Assembly: GCA_038503065.1 (NCBI GenBank)
Contig: JBCAMK010000022.1
Coordinates: 62,001 to 126,000 of the forward strand
Direction: 5' to 3'
From: Paragyromitra xinjiangensis
Taxonomy: Eukaryota; Ascomycota; Pezizomycetes; Pezizales; Discinaceae
DNA length: 64,000 nucleotides
A model generated the notes under the pieces. That model was not told the origin of the DNA, searched no databases, and saw only the letters and a list, made by a program, of their open reading frames with translations. Positions within the stretch are counted from its first letter, which is position 1. Every line of letters starts with the position of its first letter. Position numbers and translations under genes: made by a program. Shown here piece after piece: positions 11,578 through 22,491 of this stretch.

Positions 11578-12080
11578 ATAAGCTATCATGCCTTCCCGTT
11601 AGTATTTGATGTGTTCGGTCATAGAATGATGAAAATGAGCCATCCCGTTCGCTCTGGCATATCCAAGCATCTTATCGCCTGGTTAGTACTGCAGTGGGTG
11701 ACCATGTGGGAATCCCAGGTACTGAACGCATATTTTTGTTTTTTGGAAGGATTAGGGCTGCCCATGTGTTACCACATGGATGTCGGTAGGAGGAAGTAAG
11801 AGGAGGAGGAAAGGTATATTAGTTCATGACGACTCTCTCATCTATTCAACATATTAAGCTACATGTAGTTAAGAGCTCACTCGGTTGAGAAGCAAATATT
11901 TCTCACTTCTCACTTTTCACTTCACTCACTTCACTCGTTATATTCAAAGCTTGCCACATCCTGGCTTCTCCCTCCCATTCCCGTGATATATCACTTAGAA
12001 TCAATTACATGTAATTTTCTTGATTGGGGTGCTACTGCGAGTAAAGTTTAGTAGGACAACGCCTAGAATCTGCTCTTGCT
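11578..12080 (+). repeat. 5S-headed dispersed repeat, copy 1
   Basis: A 5S rRNA-like head (11610-11730) with about 30 bp of upstream and 350 bp of downstream sequence that recur at the second locus (52.4-55.8 kb). Shared downstream blocks include a CATGTG..CACATG hairpin (11763-11778 here, 55596-55611 there), GGCTTCTC.CCTC, CTTAGAATCAAT and CAACGCCTAGA[A/G]TCTGCT. Host 5S genes in filamentous fungi are dispersed but do not normally share hundreds of flanking bases, so this looks like a 5S-derived SINE-like family. The 3' end abuts a MITE that the other copy lacks. Confidence 0.6.
11610..11730 (+). rRNA. 5S rRNA-like gene (possibly the head of a SINE)
   Basis: The 121-nt sequence has the eukaryotic 5S layout. 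The ends pair as helix I (TGTGTTCGGT with ACTGAACGCA, G-U allowed). GCCA/TGGC makes helix III around the CCCGTTCGCTC loop. CCTGG/CCAGG makes helix V. The internal control region has CCAAGC and GTGGGTGACC, and GGGAATCCC follows. A T-rich run at 11732-11744 is a suitable Pol III terminator. Helix II has a mismatch, and the sequence is clearly diverged from Neurospora/Aspergillus 5S as I remember them, so it may be a pseudogene or a retroposed copy. Confidence 0.65.
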
Positions 12081-12081
12081 T

Positions 12082-12208
12082 TATATACTCGTAATTGACT
12101 GACGTTTGTGCACTGAGCTGAGCCGGCATACCATACAAAATCATAGGAAGTGTATGGGGCACGGGCCCAGCCCGGTGCACAAACGCCAGTCATTTACGAG
12201 TATATATA
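12082..12208. mobile_element. MITE with about 33-bp terminal inverted repeats
   Basis: Left end TATATACTCGTAATTGACTG continuing to GTGCAC at 12113; right end 12176-12208 is its inverted copy with two substitutions and a TA indel. The 62-bp centre is non-coding. The TA-rich termini fit a TA-targeting (Tc1/mariner-type) non-autonomous element. It sits exactly at the 3' end of the 5S-headed repeat; the second copy of that repeat has no such sequence, which supports a separate insertion. Confidence 0.75.
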
Positions 12209-15200
12209 ATGAAACGATTTGGACTAGGCAGTTCTAAATCGGCCTTTTATATATTAGAAACTGATATCCAAGTCAATCGCTTACCTACCTAGTAAATTAA
12301 TTTTAATTAAAGCACCTCAACTCAGTCTATCCCTGGCCTTTTTTTTATAAAGGATATGTGGCAGTTTAATAAGCTCAGTATATATACTATATATAAATAG
12401 TGTAAAGAGGGTAAATTTTCTTCCTTCACTAATAAGCGGAAAAGCCGAATGTGATATAATTGCAATTGGCTTCAGTAAGGAGGAAGGGAGACTGATTGGC
12501 CAAAACACCCAAAAAAACGAACGCAGACAAGACAAGAACAGCAGATATTCAAGAACTGGTCCAACAACTAAAATACGCAGCATTTTATCTGCCTACCCTA
12601 TATCCGCATAGTGTGATTCTCCGGGCCATCGTTTTTCCATTTGCTGATATAGTATATCACCCCTCTCCACAGGACGCGCATGCACGATCATTGGGATTTT
12701 GCAAGATGGAGCCCAACTGCAGCCCATACCCACATTTGCACTTGCTCGTGGGATAAATGGAAACTAGGGGCAAGGCATTTTTATGTAGTAGATGGAAATA
12801 CGCTAATTTGAAGTGGATTAACTAGTCGGTCGTCTATCCTCGTTTTCATTTATATACTATTGGTCTTTGCGGAGGGCTTCTCCCTCTGCAGCCCAGGGTG
12901 TTTCAGCACTCCTCATGACGGCACTGTCCCTAACTTTGGTTTTTGCGCATGTCCTCTATGACTGTAATAATATCATTCTCTTAGACTATTCCGTATCTAT
13001 AACTATGACTAACAACTCCACTTTAGTGCCTCTACCGCACTCGCTACTACAACTTTAAAAGAGCTGCATCTGTCTCATAAACCCCTACCCCCCAAGAAAA
13101 CGGAACTACAAGTACGGGGAACCCATCAGAAAACTCAATCCCCAATCTGAGAGATGAAGCAGCTGCGAAGGAGAAGTCTAGAAGATACTCCAAAAACGCA
13201 CTTTATATCACTAAAAATTGTCCCTCTAATTCCATCGCCACAGTCGCCACAGCGCTTTTCGATATTGTGCAATATATTGACACCAGTAAAAACCCTGATA
13301 GAGGCCATACCGAAGAACAGAGTGGCAGTAAAGATACCCCTCAAGTTACGACCGGACCGGCGGTAACCGAGGAAGATAGCTGAGCCCATATGCATGCATT
13401 CCTGAGTATGCATATGTTAATAGAAGCAATTCTGGTAACTATCATCGGCGGGTTACATGCTGCGACATGGGCCAATCAATTTCCTTCGATTGTCGAACGT
13501 AATCTCTGGAGAGCATCCTCCGTTGGGATGTGTCTTCCTCTTGACTGCCGAAATCATTGTCGCATGTTATAGATACCAGAATGTCTTGATCGAAGGGATC
13601 CGAAAGTCCCAAACCCAGTCTTCCAGCTGGGGATTATTTATTAAGGCCGTTTAAGGCTTTGTGAAATTCCACAGCCACAAGAGAGGTAGGAACACACCAC
13701 CTTTTCGATTTCTATCTGTTCTACCCTCCTCACTTCTTATTTTTTTTGTGTCCAAGTTGTCACGGTGGAGGCCTATATCAATCCCCCAGAAGGCGCTTTT
13801 ATGACTCTGGCTTGGATTAATTTTTGGCCACATTTGTAGGAATTTTCGAAGAAAACACGAGAATAGACTAGGGAGGGGACACAAATTTCTCATTAATTCA
13901 TTATGATTTTATTTCCTACATACTTTAGCGGGGTTTAAAGGTCTAAATTATATAAAATTTTAGTTACGGTTGCATCAACAGTCATGGAGCTCCTATAGTG
14001 AGATTAATGAACTGCTCGCGTGGTAATGTGAATATTGAATAACAAATTTACTACTGTGGGATCGTCACAGAGTTGTAACATCTGTCCCATCTTGATATCC
14101 TTGCCAAATACATACACGAGCGGAATCCTGTAATGAAACCCCAAGCTTCTAAAACTTAACAGTTTCCGAATTCACCCATAGAATTATGAAGTTCCTTGCG
14201 GTTCTTGCGGACTAAGCTATATATAGCTACCAACTAGTCAAGACTTGCCAAACCCAAATCTATCGATTTAAGGGGGTCCGGAAGCCCTTGCTAGAAGTCT
14301 GGCTACGATAAGATTAGAAAAATCTTGGCGTTAATCTTTCAATATCACTCGGGTCCCACAGTGCTGTGCTGTTGGAATATTGATTGATTGATTGATAATT
14401 CATTCACGCATCCAGCCCTTAGGCGCTGCCGGAATAGGCTTCCTGATCGGGTATTGATAATAGATCCTAGTAGATCTTAGTCATCGGGGGGACATCGGAA
14501 GCCCAAAGGTGGAGAATCCTCATGTACTAGTATGCGGGCTCCGTCTATGGATTCGGGCCTGTTGATGTTGGGGGTGATTAATCCACTATGGCCAATAATT
14601 ACACAAAGCATAACAAGACAACACGCATAGCATAGCATAATAACCCCAAAACCCACAAAACAAACAGCATAGTAACTTTAAAACCACAACCGTTAGAAAG
14701 GGCCTTGACAGTAGGGGCCCTTTGGGTTGAGTGAAAGATCCTAACACAGAGGATATGTATCCATTTTGGCGTAGGATGATGATCCTTCTGTATGCAGTAT
14801 CACTCACCACTTATTCTACGCATCATAGATCACAATGAGACGTACCCTTGCGAAGTCAGGTTCACTCATCCTTTCTTAGAAGCATCTTTGCCAACGATAT
14901 TGTCAGGTTTTCGGTTCTGAGACGCCTGGGAAGCCCCTTTCTCAAGGCTAGCATACCATACATACGAGTAGGATAATGAACAGCGAAGTTTAGCCACGAG
15001 AGTATGGCAGACCAAAAAAAATCAGGCAAAAAAGGACTGTCATTCCAAATTCAGGTAGAAGGAGTACGTAAAAAGCATGGGAGTCACCACTGCGGAGTGT
15101 GGGCTAGCGAGTGAGAACCCATGAATGCTGTCACCCACCCCCGATGAGTAGCTGGCCAGGATTATCCACAAAACCTAATCTATCAAAAAACACCAACACA

Positions 15201-15385
15201 AACCGATAACTCGGGTGAATCCTAATCCTGAGATGTTTATTATAGCTTCTCGACTAATTTATAAAACCCAGGTACACCCAAAATGGCACAAAGTGAACAA
15301 CTACTCTAGATAGCCTGTACCCAACCAAGCACATCTCAGATATATCCATGCTCGATCATAGGTCCCCAGTAATCACCGGGCCGGC
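12209..15385. other. Gene-poor AT-rich tract
   Basis: About 3.2 kb with only short frames (under 100 codons) that resemble no family I know. An ATTG(ATTG)n microsatellite lies near 14.38 kb. No RNA gene or further repeat was recognised. Confidence 0.6.
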
Positions 15386-17110
15386 CTAGACACGCGAACC
15401 AGCAGCAGTTTTCGGAGGATTCTGAGCAGGCGTATTCTTGCAATCCGGTTTATGTTCCCTCCAACGAGAACGCTGACACCTAATAGGAAACATCAGTCCA
15501 AATAAACAACAAAGTAACCAAACAGGCGGATCACATACTCCTTACTGCAATACCAAACCTTCGAACACCCACTACACCTCTTCAGTTCATCTGGTTTCCC
15601 ACAATTCTCACAAAGTGCTACACTTTTCGGTTCCCTGCCCTCACGAACAGTTTCCTGGACATACCCCGCACCACCGAAGTCTTTATTCGCCGTATACGTG
15701 GTATTCAAACCCTTAGTCTGAGAGCCCATGATGTTCCCCATAGCTTGCGGTAAATCATGAGGGTTCATTAACGGGAAAATCCCTGTCTTTGCACCAGACG
15801 GGACAGATGCACGGGAAGCCAACGCTTCAGCAACGCGACGACGGGCGACACCGAGGTCGAATTTATATGGGTCATAGAACCAGCCAGGGCGACGGACAGC
15901 CATGTCGTCGCGGTAATTGAGAGAGTGACGGATCTCTTGAGTGATTTCTTTATCTTTTGGGCGGGAGCGTAGGGTTGCGAGCGTCTCAATCCAGGTGTGG
16001 TTACCTTTCATATCTTCAGCTGGGCAGGCGCCAGAGCCGGAGATGAGCTCGACACGGCCGTTGGATTCGGGGACTGGGAAGATCTTTTCGACGGTGATTT
16101 CGTGACGCCAGTGGTCGCCCTGCAGGGGTTAGTTTTTGAGGAGGTGGTTTAGGTAATAGGCTTAGGCACTTACTAGGTCATATAGGTAGCCTAAGGAGGA
16201 GCTTTCATTTTCTAGTATGTCGGCGATGGTGTACTTGCCGTCGGGGATGTACTCGTGGCCATTCAGGTGCATGTGCATCATGTCGATATGCTTAACTTGT
16301 CAGTTTATATCCTGAGATTCAGTTGGAGTTTGAACTTACACCACCACCTTCGGGCCCGAATAAGGCTCCGTCAGAACGATCCGTAAACAAGTATCCGTGG
16401 TAATTGCGTACCCTTGGTTCACCAGTCAGTCCAAAAACTCAAACACTATTGTTAATAAAGAAGAAGTACCATCCCATAGCTGGCTGAAGAACCTTATCCT
16501 GGAATAAGTTTAGCTTCATAGCACCAGAAACCCTGATACGACGCGAGATGAACTCTTTATCATCCTTGTCGGTGATTCCGGGCATGCTAATGTGTAGGAG
16601 GTAATCACACTTTGCTCGATCCCCTTTGTCACGGCTTGCAAGTTGTTTTTCCTAATGATGCAAACACATTTAGCCAACTCATCTTGATAAAAAAAGCTCT
16701 CAGTACATCCGCAGGAGATAATCCCACGCTACCTTTCTCGCAATAAGATGGTTGATGAACTGTGACTGAGGATCATCAGTTCCAAAATACAGCGTCTGAG
16801 CCTGCATCTGCCTCTGAAAACACATTGGAAGTCCAGTGCTATCCTCGTCGTCGTCATCCTCCTGGTCGTTGATGCCCCAAGTCTCATACTTCCCCGTGTG
16901 TGGATCAAGCTGGGGTACGAAGGTCTCTGGGTCTATTCACGCCCAAATATAGCCAAAAGTCAGTTTCTACAATTTTAAACCCCAGAAAATGCAGAGGGAA
17001 GACTAACTCGTCAGGTACGCTTCCGGGAGCCCGACTAACTTGTCAGCTGGATGAATCTTGACCCAGATTCTCCTGCCAGAAGATAGATGAGGATAGGTGG
17101 GCAACGTCAT
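15386..17110 (-). CDS. pRiA4b ORF3-like domain plus MYND zinc finger protein
   Basis: Seven exons on the minus strand (17110-17008, 16932-16733, 16651-16470, 16412-16340, 16290-16174, 16119-15539, 15479-15386) give 449 residues; all introns are 49-81 nt with good GT..AG sites. Residues about 110-270 match the plasmid pRiA4b ORF-3-like fold: SRRIRVSGAMKLNLFQ, QPAMGW, a GLxYDL-like turn, GDHWRHEITVEKI and GSGACPAED. The C-terminus is a complete MYND finger with C394, C397, C406, C409, C415, C419, H427 and C431 (C-x2-C-x8-C-x2-C-x5-C-x3-C-x7-H-x3-C). MYND fingers bind short proline-rich peptides, so a protein-interaction or regulatory role is likely; the pRiA4b domain's function is not established. 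The last intron splits the finger after C415, between E418 codon bases. Confidence 0.88.
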
Positions 17111-18292
17111 TATGATGGCTACGCAGGCAAAGTCTCTCAGATTAAGATCGATTTATTTCAAAAGAGAACTGAGGAAGGAAGGAAGGATGGATGGATGGAT
17201 GTTGTCGTGAGGAGGAGAGGAAGCTGAGATGGAATTCTCAGCCAGCAGGTATGTTATAAAAGAGAGCTCTCCGCTGTGATAAAAATCAGGCCGCAGCGTG
17301 CTTTAGCTTCTCGCTTATCCCTGAGCTAGACGGCAACAACGCACACCGGGAAGCTTTCTTAAGCACTCCGCCTGCATCTTATTCTGGTAGTTTCGAACCC
17401 CTCACAGCACATTAGATACCACGTCTTCTGCTAAAGATGTTGTGCTCCTTTCACTTCGTTAAGAGCAAGCAATACCGAACATCATCCACTCGGAGCTTAA
17501 TCATCTGTCTCACAGATGATGCAGAGCCTAGACCCGCGACGTCGCAACCCGGCCACGGTCCCAAATTTTACTACCAATCCCAGCCCATGATATACCTATT
17601 CCTCCAACTTCCCAAAATCGACTCCCTATATATGGTAACTTTTTGCGTTGCATCCTGTCGCATAGTGTATTGGGTTTGCCGGCTCCTCTTTACAGTACCA
17701 GCGACTCATAAAGCTCTTCTCGCGTAAAAACGGCAGTTCTTAATCCTCCTCCTACGTAAATGATAGGTAAACACTGATCCTATAGCCTCTAGACTCTAAC
17801 GCGAACTCATGAATCATGAGTCATCACTCGAGCTTCAGCCTCCTCAACCGCTAAAAACTTATCCAATTCCCTGCATCACCTAATCGCCATGTGTAGCGCA
17901 GTATTATCAGAGAGAGTAAGGATGACTTTTTATAGTTCACTTTCATATCTACCTGGCAAACGGTCTACCTGGCAAACGGGCTGATTTACGACGGAGGCGA
18001 TCCAACAGAGTTTAAATTTAGGAGTTTAAACACAGTTAACCGATAATAGAAGAAAAAAGACAAATTAGGTTAGTAAAAACATGGCTTTTGAAACCTAACT
18101 AGCCATAAGTCACGTGCCATTGCTACCAACCCTAATGAACACTAAGACAGCAATCCAACATGTTTTTGAAGTCATAACAGCTCGAGTTTTAATAAGGAAT
18201 TAAACATACAATTACAAAATGCGGACACTACCGGATTACAGCATCGTTTATACGGTTCCGACCTTCTCTTCTTAGATACGCTTATTCGGACT
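17111..18292. other. Intergenic between MYND and acetylesterase genes
   Basis: Contains a GGAA/GGAT microsatellite (17171-17201) in the probable 5' leader of the MYND gene. The rest is non-coding as far as I can see; a 96-codon frame at 17437-17727 shows no family features. Confidence 0.55.
17171..17201. repeat. GGAA/GGAT microsatellite
   Basis: Tetranucleotide run GGAAGGAAGGAAGGATGGAT continuing to 17201, about 60 bp upstream of the MYND-gene start. Confidence 0.8.
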
Positions 18293-19589
18293 TTACAAGC
18301 ATTGCGAGTAGTAATCGTTTCTAAGGACAGAAAAGCTTAGTAAGCCTCTTAAAACACTATCAGAAACGGTAGCTAACTTACGAAAAGGTACAAGTAGATC
18401 CAGTAACACACGTTGTTGATCCGGTATACTATATCCAGGTTAATAACATCCACGACAAGCCAGCAAGGAGGAACATAAACATACGTTGACACCACCGCAT
18501 TGACCATATTTAGCTACAACCCCAGTACTCGTCGATTTAGCAGAGGTCACGGTAGAAGTGGCGGCACGAGCAGTAGTGCTAGTGCCAGAAGCCGAACCGG
18601 AAAAGGAGCCTGACCTGCAAACTTTCGGAATCGCCTGGCCTGCGGTAGTCAAGAAATTCGCAAGGGGATGACTCTGACACTTCAGGCCATTAACAAAAGC
18701 CTTGGCCACAACATCAGCACCAGCGGGGCTAGTGTGTGTGTGGTCGTTAGGGAAGAGAGCAGGGTAGACATTGGCATAACCCAAATCCTCGTAGGCGATG
18801 GCCACATACTAAAGACAACCAAATTAATCTCGCGGTGACACCAATGGTGATACAAAGTATTGGGAAGCTTACTCCGTAGTGGTCAATCCACCTTGCCCCC
18901 TGGGAAGAGTAGTTTCCTGCAGCGTACATAGAGTACGGGACAAAACGGTTTCCTTCCAACATTGCGGTGTGTGCATCGTTCCACGCGTCTCCGTTAGGAG
19001 TGGTAGACGAAACTACAGGAATACCACCAGCCGCAATGACATCCGCAACCATCTTCTTCTCGTAGGTCACGAAAGTTTGTACAATCTCAGTGGTACCATC
19101 TGCAAGCACAACAGATGTAGTCTCGGTACCAGAACCAAAGGTCTATTGAAGAAAACCATATTAGCGCCAGGCTAAATCAACTAACAATGCGTTCAAAATA
19201 TCACTGCTCACCGAAGCGCGATCACTACTAGCAGGGCTACCACCATCATTATGTCCGAATTCAATAATGACATAGTCTCCAGCTACAATCTGGGTCACAA
19301 GAGTCGCCCAGAGACCTTCTCTGATGTATGATCTCGCCGAACGACCACCACGAGCCAAATTCGTCACCGCCAACGACATGTACTGCGCAAACGGAGTACC
19401 CCATCTACATCAGAGTTAGCCAAAGCCCACACAGCCAACAAAAATCAACAAGGCCTCACACCCCTGGATATCTGTCGAGGATTGAGCCATGGTTGAATCA
19501 CCAGCCATAATAATCTTCGCTGACGCCGGCGCCATAGCAATGGCAGCAACCGCCGCAGACATTTTAAGAGTGATAGAGGTGACCTTCAT
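18293..19589 (-). CDS. Rhamnogalacturonan acetylesterase (CE12-like) with CBM1
   Basis: Six exons (19589-19462, 19404-19212, 19142-18873, 18808-18485, 18428-18382, 18320-18293) give 329 residues. A signal peptide (cleavage near APASA) is followed by the SGNH/GDSL-type block I GDST with nucleophile Ser32. YVIIEFGHND carries the block III Asn. FPNDHTHTSPAGADV holds the catalytic Asp219/His222 (DxxH). This matches secreted enzymes that remove acetyl groups from pectin rhamnogalacturonan. A Ser/Thr-rich linker leads to a C-terminal cellulose-binding CBM1 with Cys301, 312, 318 and 328 in the canonical C-x10-C-x5-C-x9-C spacing. The CBM1 is split by two introns; one exon of 47 nt and one of 28 nt must be included, otherwise the frame ends shortly after YGQCGG. 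Role: plant cell wall degradation outside the cell. Confidence 0.9.
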
Positions 19590-21047
19590 TGTGGAATATC
19601 TTGTATGGACTCAAAGATGTCCTATAATTAGTTGTGGGATGAATACTTATTTCTTGAGCGAAAAGGAACCTCTTTATAACCCATTCCACCCCGCAATTGA
19701 AGTATAATAAAAATTCCAAGATTTATAAAAGTCGGTTTTTAGGTACAATGTATCGCGAGTTTTTTTTCAGTACCTTGCCATGTGGCCGGTAGGACCTGCA
19801 TACTCCGAAGTTCCGGAACGGCGACGGAAGGTGGAGGAGGATCGCCGGTGGCATATTCCAAGGACTGGGGTGCAGGAGATAACTATAAAAGTTACGGATT
19901 CGGATACAGAGACATTGACTATACCAAGAACGGTCATAGACTAGGACTCCCCAGGACTATCACGGAGTAACTTAGTGGGGTATGTAATCAATTTAGATTA
20001 AGGGAATCTTCCAAACAATGGTTCCCTAAACGCTATTGTTCTATATAGACGGGTTTATTCAGGCTTTAAAGCAACAGCTAATAATACTAGTATTCGGTCT
20101 CTTCAATTCGAAACAGCCGAGCCTCGGTGCGGTGCCCGTAGAAACTCCAAAGGACAGCCCGTGCGGATGCCAGAATCCTAGTTCGTTCAACCAGTCAGGG
20201 TGATGCCCATGGAACCAACACACTTCCACATCACTTGGAAGCGAGATCTTTTAGCCTTTCCCTGAATAGTTCGCCTAAGCTTCTATGACAGGGCTGCGAG
20301 CGTGCGACATCTTCAGGGCTAGGGTTACAACGGCGTTCCGGGCCGTTCAGGTGGCCGGAGCAACGGAGATGAAGAAATTCGGATGGTCTGTGCCCGACTT
20401 CAATAGACATGATGTTTTGAAGCTATATGCATGCATAAATCTGTGATATTGTGGCGGGGTAGTGCCATCTTTAGTTGAGAAAAGAATATATTTGCCAGTT
20501 CGTAAAGAATTGCCTATGGTTGCTGCTCGGACCTGGTGTCCAGAATTACATGCTCCCCGATTTTGTTTTGAGAGCACGTACCATTTCCAATTCAGAACAT
20601 ACAAACTAGAAATACCAACTCCCTGAGAAGAAAGTAATGGGAATTCCCAGGCACGTTTGCGATCCTAAAATGCCATATACAATATTCACTGTGTCTTGTG
20701 ACTCGTGACCCAGATAGTCTCTTCTGCCTCGAGGCAACATATAATAGGAGCATATAGTTTATCTACCCTCACCAATTTATTGGATGTCTTAGCACCAGGC
20801 TAACCGAATATCTTGGTGGCGGTGGTTAACAAATAATACGCCTTCCAATTCCAAATCCAATATATATGTATCCTCTTTATACTCCATTTATCGACTTGCC
20901 CCGACAATAAAGTGTTGCGCCTATTATCCCCTCCCCCCTTATTAAGCCTAACCGTTCATGATCACAGTTACAATTGCGCAAACGAAATGATTAATAAATC
21001 GATATATGAGGAAGGAAGCCAAAATCAGCCACCGTTTTTATCACTTC
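19590..21047. other. Intergenic, nothing recognised
   Basis: Upstream of the acetylesterase and downstream of the Fungal_N-PX pseudogene. Short frames only. No repeat, RNA gene or conserved motif seen. Confidence 0.5.
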
Positions 21048-22491
21048 CTACCCCTTAAACCTCCAAAACGCTTGCCCAATTCCATCCCCCTCAGTTAAGG
21101 GTAATGCGAGCTGATTCCCACTCATGGCCATAAGGCCAGTTACATGAATGTCATATTGTGATTTAGGCGCAAAGAATTTCCGCACCAGCACGCTTTCCGT
21201 GATATGGGGCGGCATAGTAAGAAGCTGCTTGACGTAATTATTGAAGAACTTCCGTCGCGCCCCTGCGACGGCCTCTGCCATATTTGGCATAGGACGGGGT
21301 GTCCAGAGCAAGATCTGTTGCTCCCCTATGAATTCCGTGTAACTTGAGAAACTTTCCAGCAGAGAAATTTGGAAGTCATAGAAGTCCTCGAAATATTTGT
21401 GAAGCCTCCAATGCTTCCCATCAATCATGAGCACGTCTAAAGTATACCTAAATCGCCCTTTTTCGAAATCGAAACTGGTGACAGCGGCAGGAATGGGTGC
21501 AGCGGGTGCTTCCCCAAAGTCGCCTGCAATCGTTGCTTTAGTTTCCGGGGCCACGATCGATCTAGGCCTGGATCCTTTTCCGAAGGAATACCATTGCCTA
21601 TTTGATATCTCATGAGGAAATATCGGCAAAGGCAGAATCGAGATCCCGGAAATTTCCGCAAGACTTAGTCGTTGTGAGCGAGTGCTCTTCGTTGAGGAAC
21701 CAGTCACAAATCCAACGCCGCGACGTAAAGTTTGACTATAAACTCCCGAATTTGCTACCTCGGAGTCGAAAGAGAAAGTCCGACTCCTGGCCGACCTGAA
21801 GGATTGCCGTGAAGATCTCGGGTCGCTATCTAGCGTATAGACCGATTGAGCATCCGAATTTCTGTTAAGCCCTAACAGTGTCGGTTGGGTTTCCAGTCTT
21901 TGTAGCTCCTTGGATAGATGTTCTTGATTTTCTACTAACTGTTCGACAAGGATACACAGCTTTTCCAAGCTTTTCTCGGCCTTCCTAGTCGACTTTCTGG
22001 ATCACTCTCCCGTTAGCCTACCCCACTAGTTAGTTAAAGGGTCATGATAAGATATACCCACCTCTCCAGTATAATCATCAAACCCAATGAAGACTTGTGA
22101 TTTTGTAGCCTTCCAAAAATTTTCGATTGGCCTACTCTCTCCAAACCCACTCCGCCTCATCCGCCAACTTCATACTAAGCTCAGAATCCGCCTTAAGACC
22201 AAAGAATTCCGTCTCAAGTTCATCAAACGAACATACACACCCCGTAAGAGTCACGATCAAATGTTCAACAAGAATCATAGACTCCCGCGACTTTGTTGCT
22301 CGTGTTCCGTCTACCAAATACACCTAGAGACCGGATATGATCGTGCGGATAGAAGATACCTCGTCCATTACGTGCCATGCGAGGCTCGGTGCATCCTTAA
22401 CTTTGGTTGTGAATTCGTATAGAAGCGACGCGATCTTCTCGGCCGCTTTCACCAGTCCCACAGATGAAAGCAGGATGGAAATTATATCCAT
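21048..22491 (-). pseudogene. Broken Fungal_N - coiled coil - PX domain gene
   Basis: From the ATG at 22491 the frame matches the fungal NLR-type N-terminal domain (Fungal_N): MDIISILLSSVGLVKAAEKI, then DAPSLAWHVMDEVSSIR. It meets TAG at 22324-22326 inside a conserved block, then continues in the same frame with SRESMILVEHLIVTLTGC. After WVWRE a +1 shift is needed to reach RLQNHKSSLGLM, and a further disruption precedes LVEQLVENQEHL. The remaining frame (21968-21048, 306 codons) lacks an ATG. It carries a coiled coil and a Bem1-like PX domain: RYTLDVLMIDGKHWRLHKYF, EDFYDFQISLLESF, a WTPRPMPN stretch and VRKFFAPKSQYDIHV. The TAG could be a CAG-to-TAG change. Lesions in a conserved domain argue against unannotated introns, but sequencing error or an alternative start cannot be excluded. 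Confidence 0.7.
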
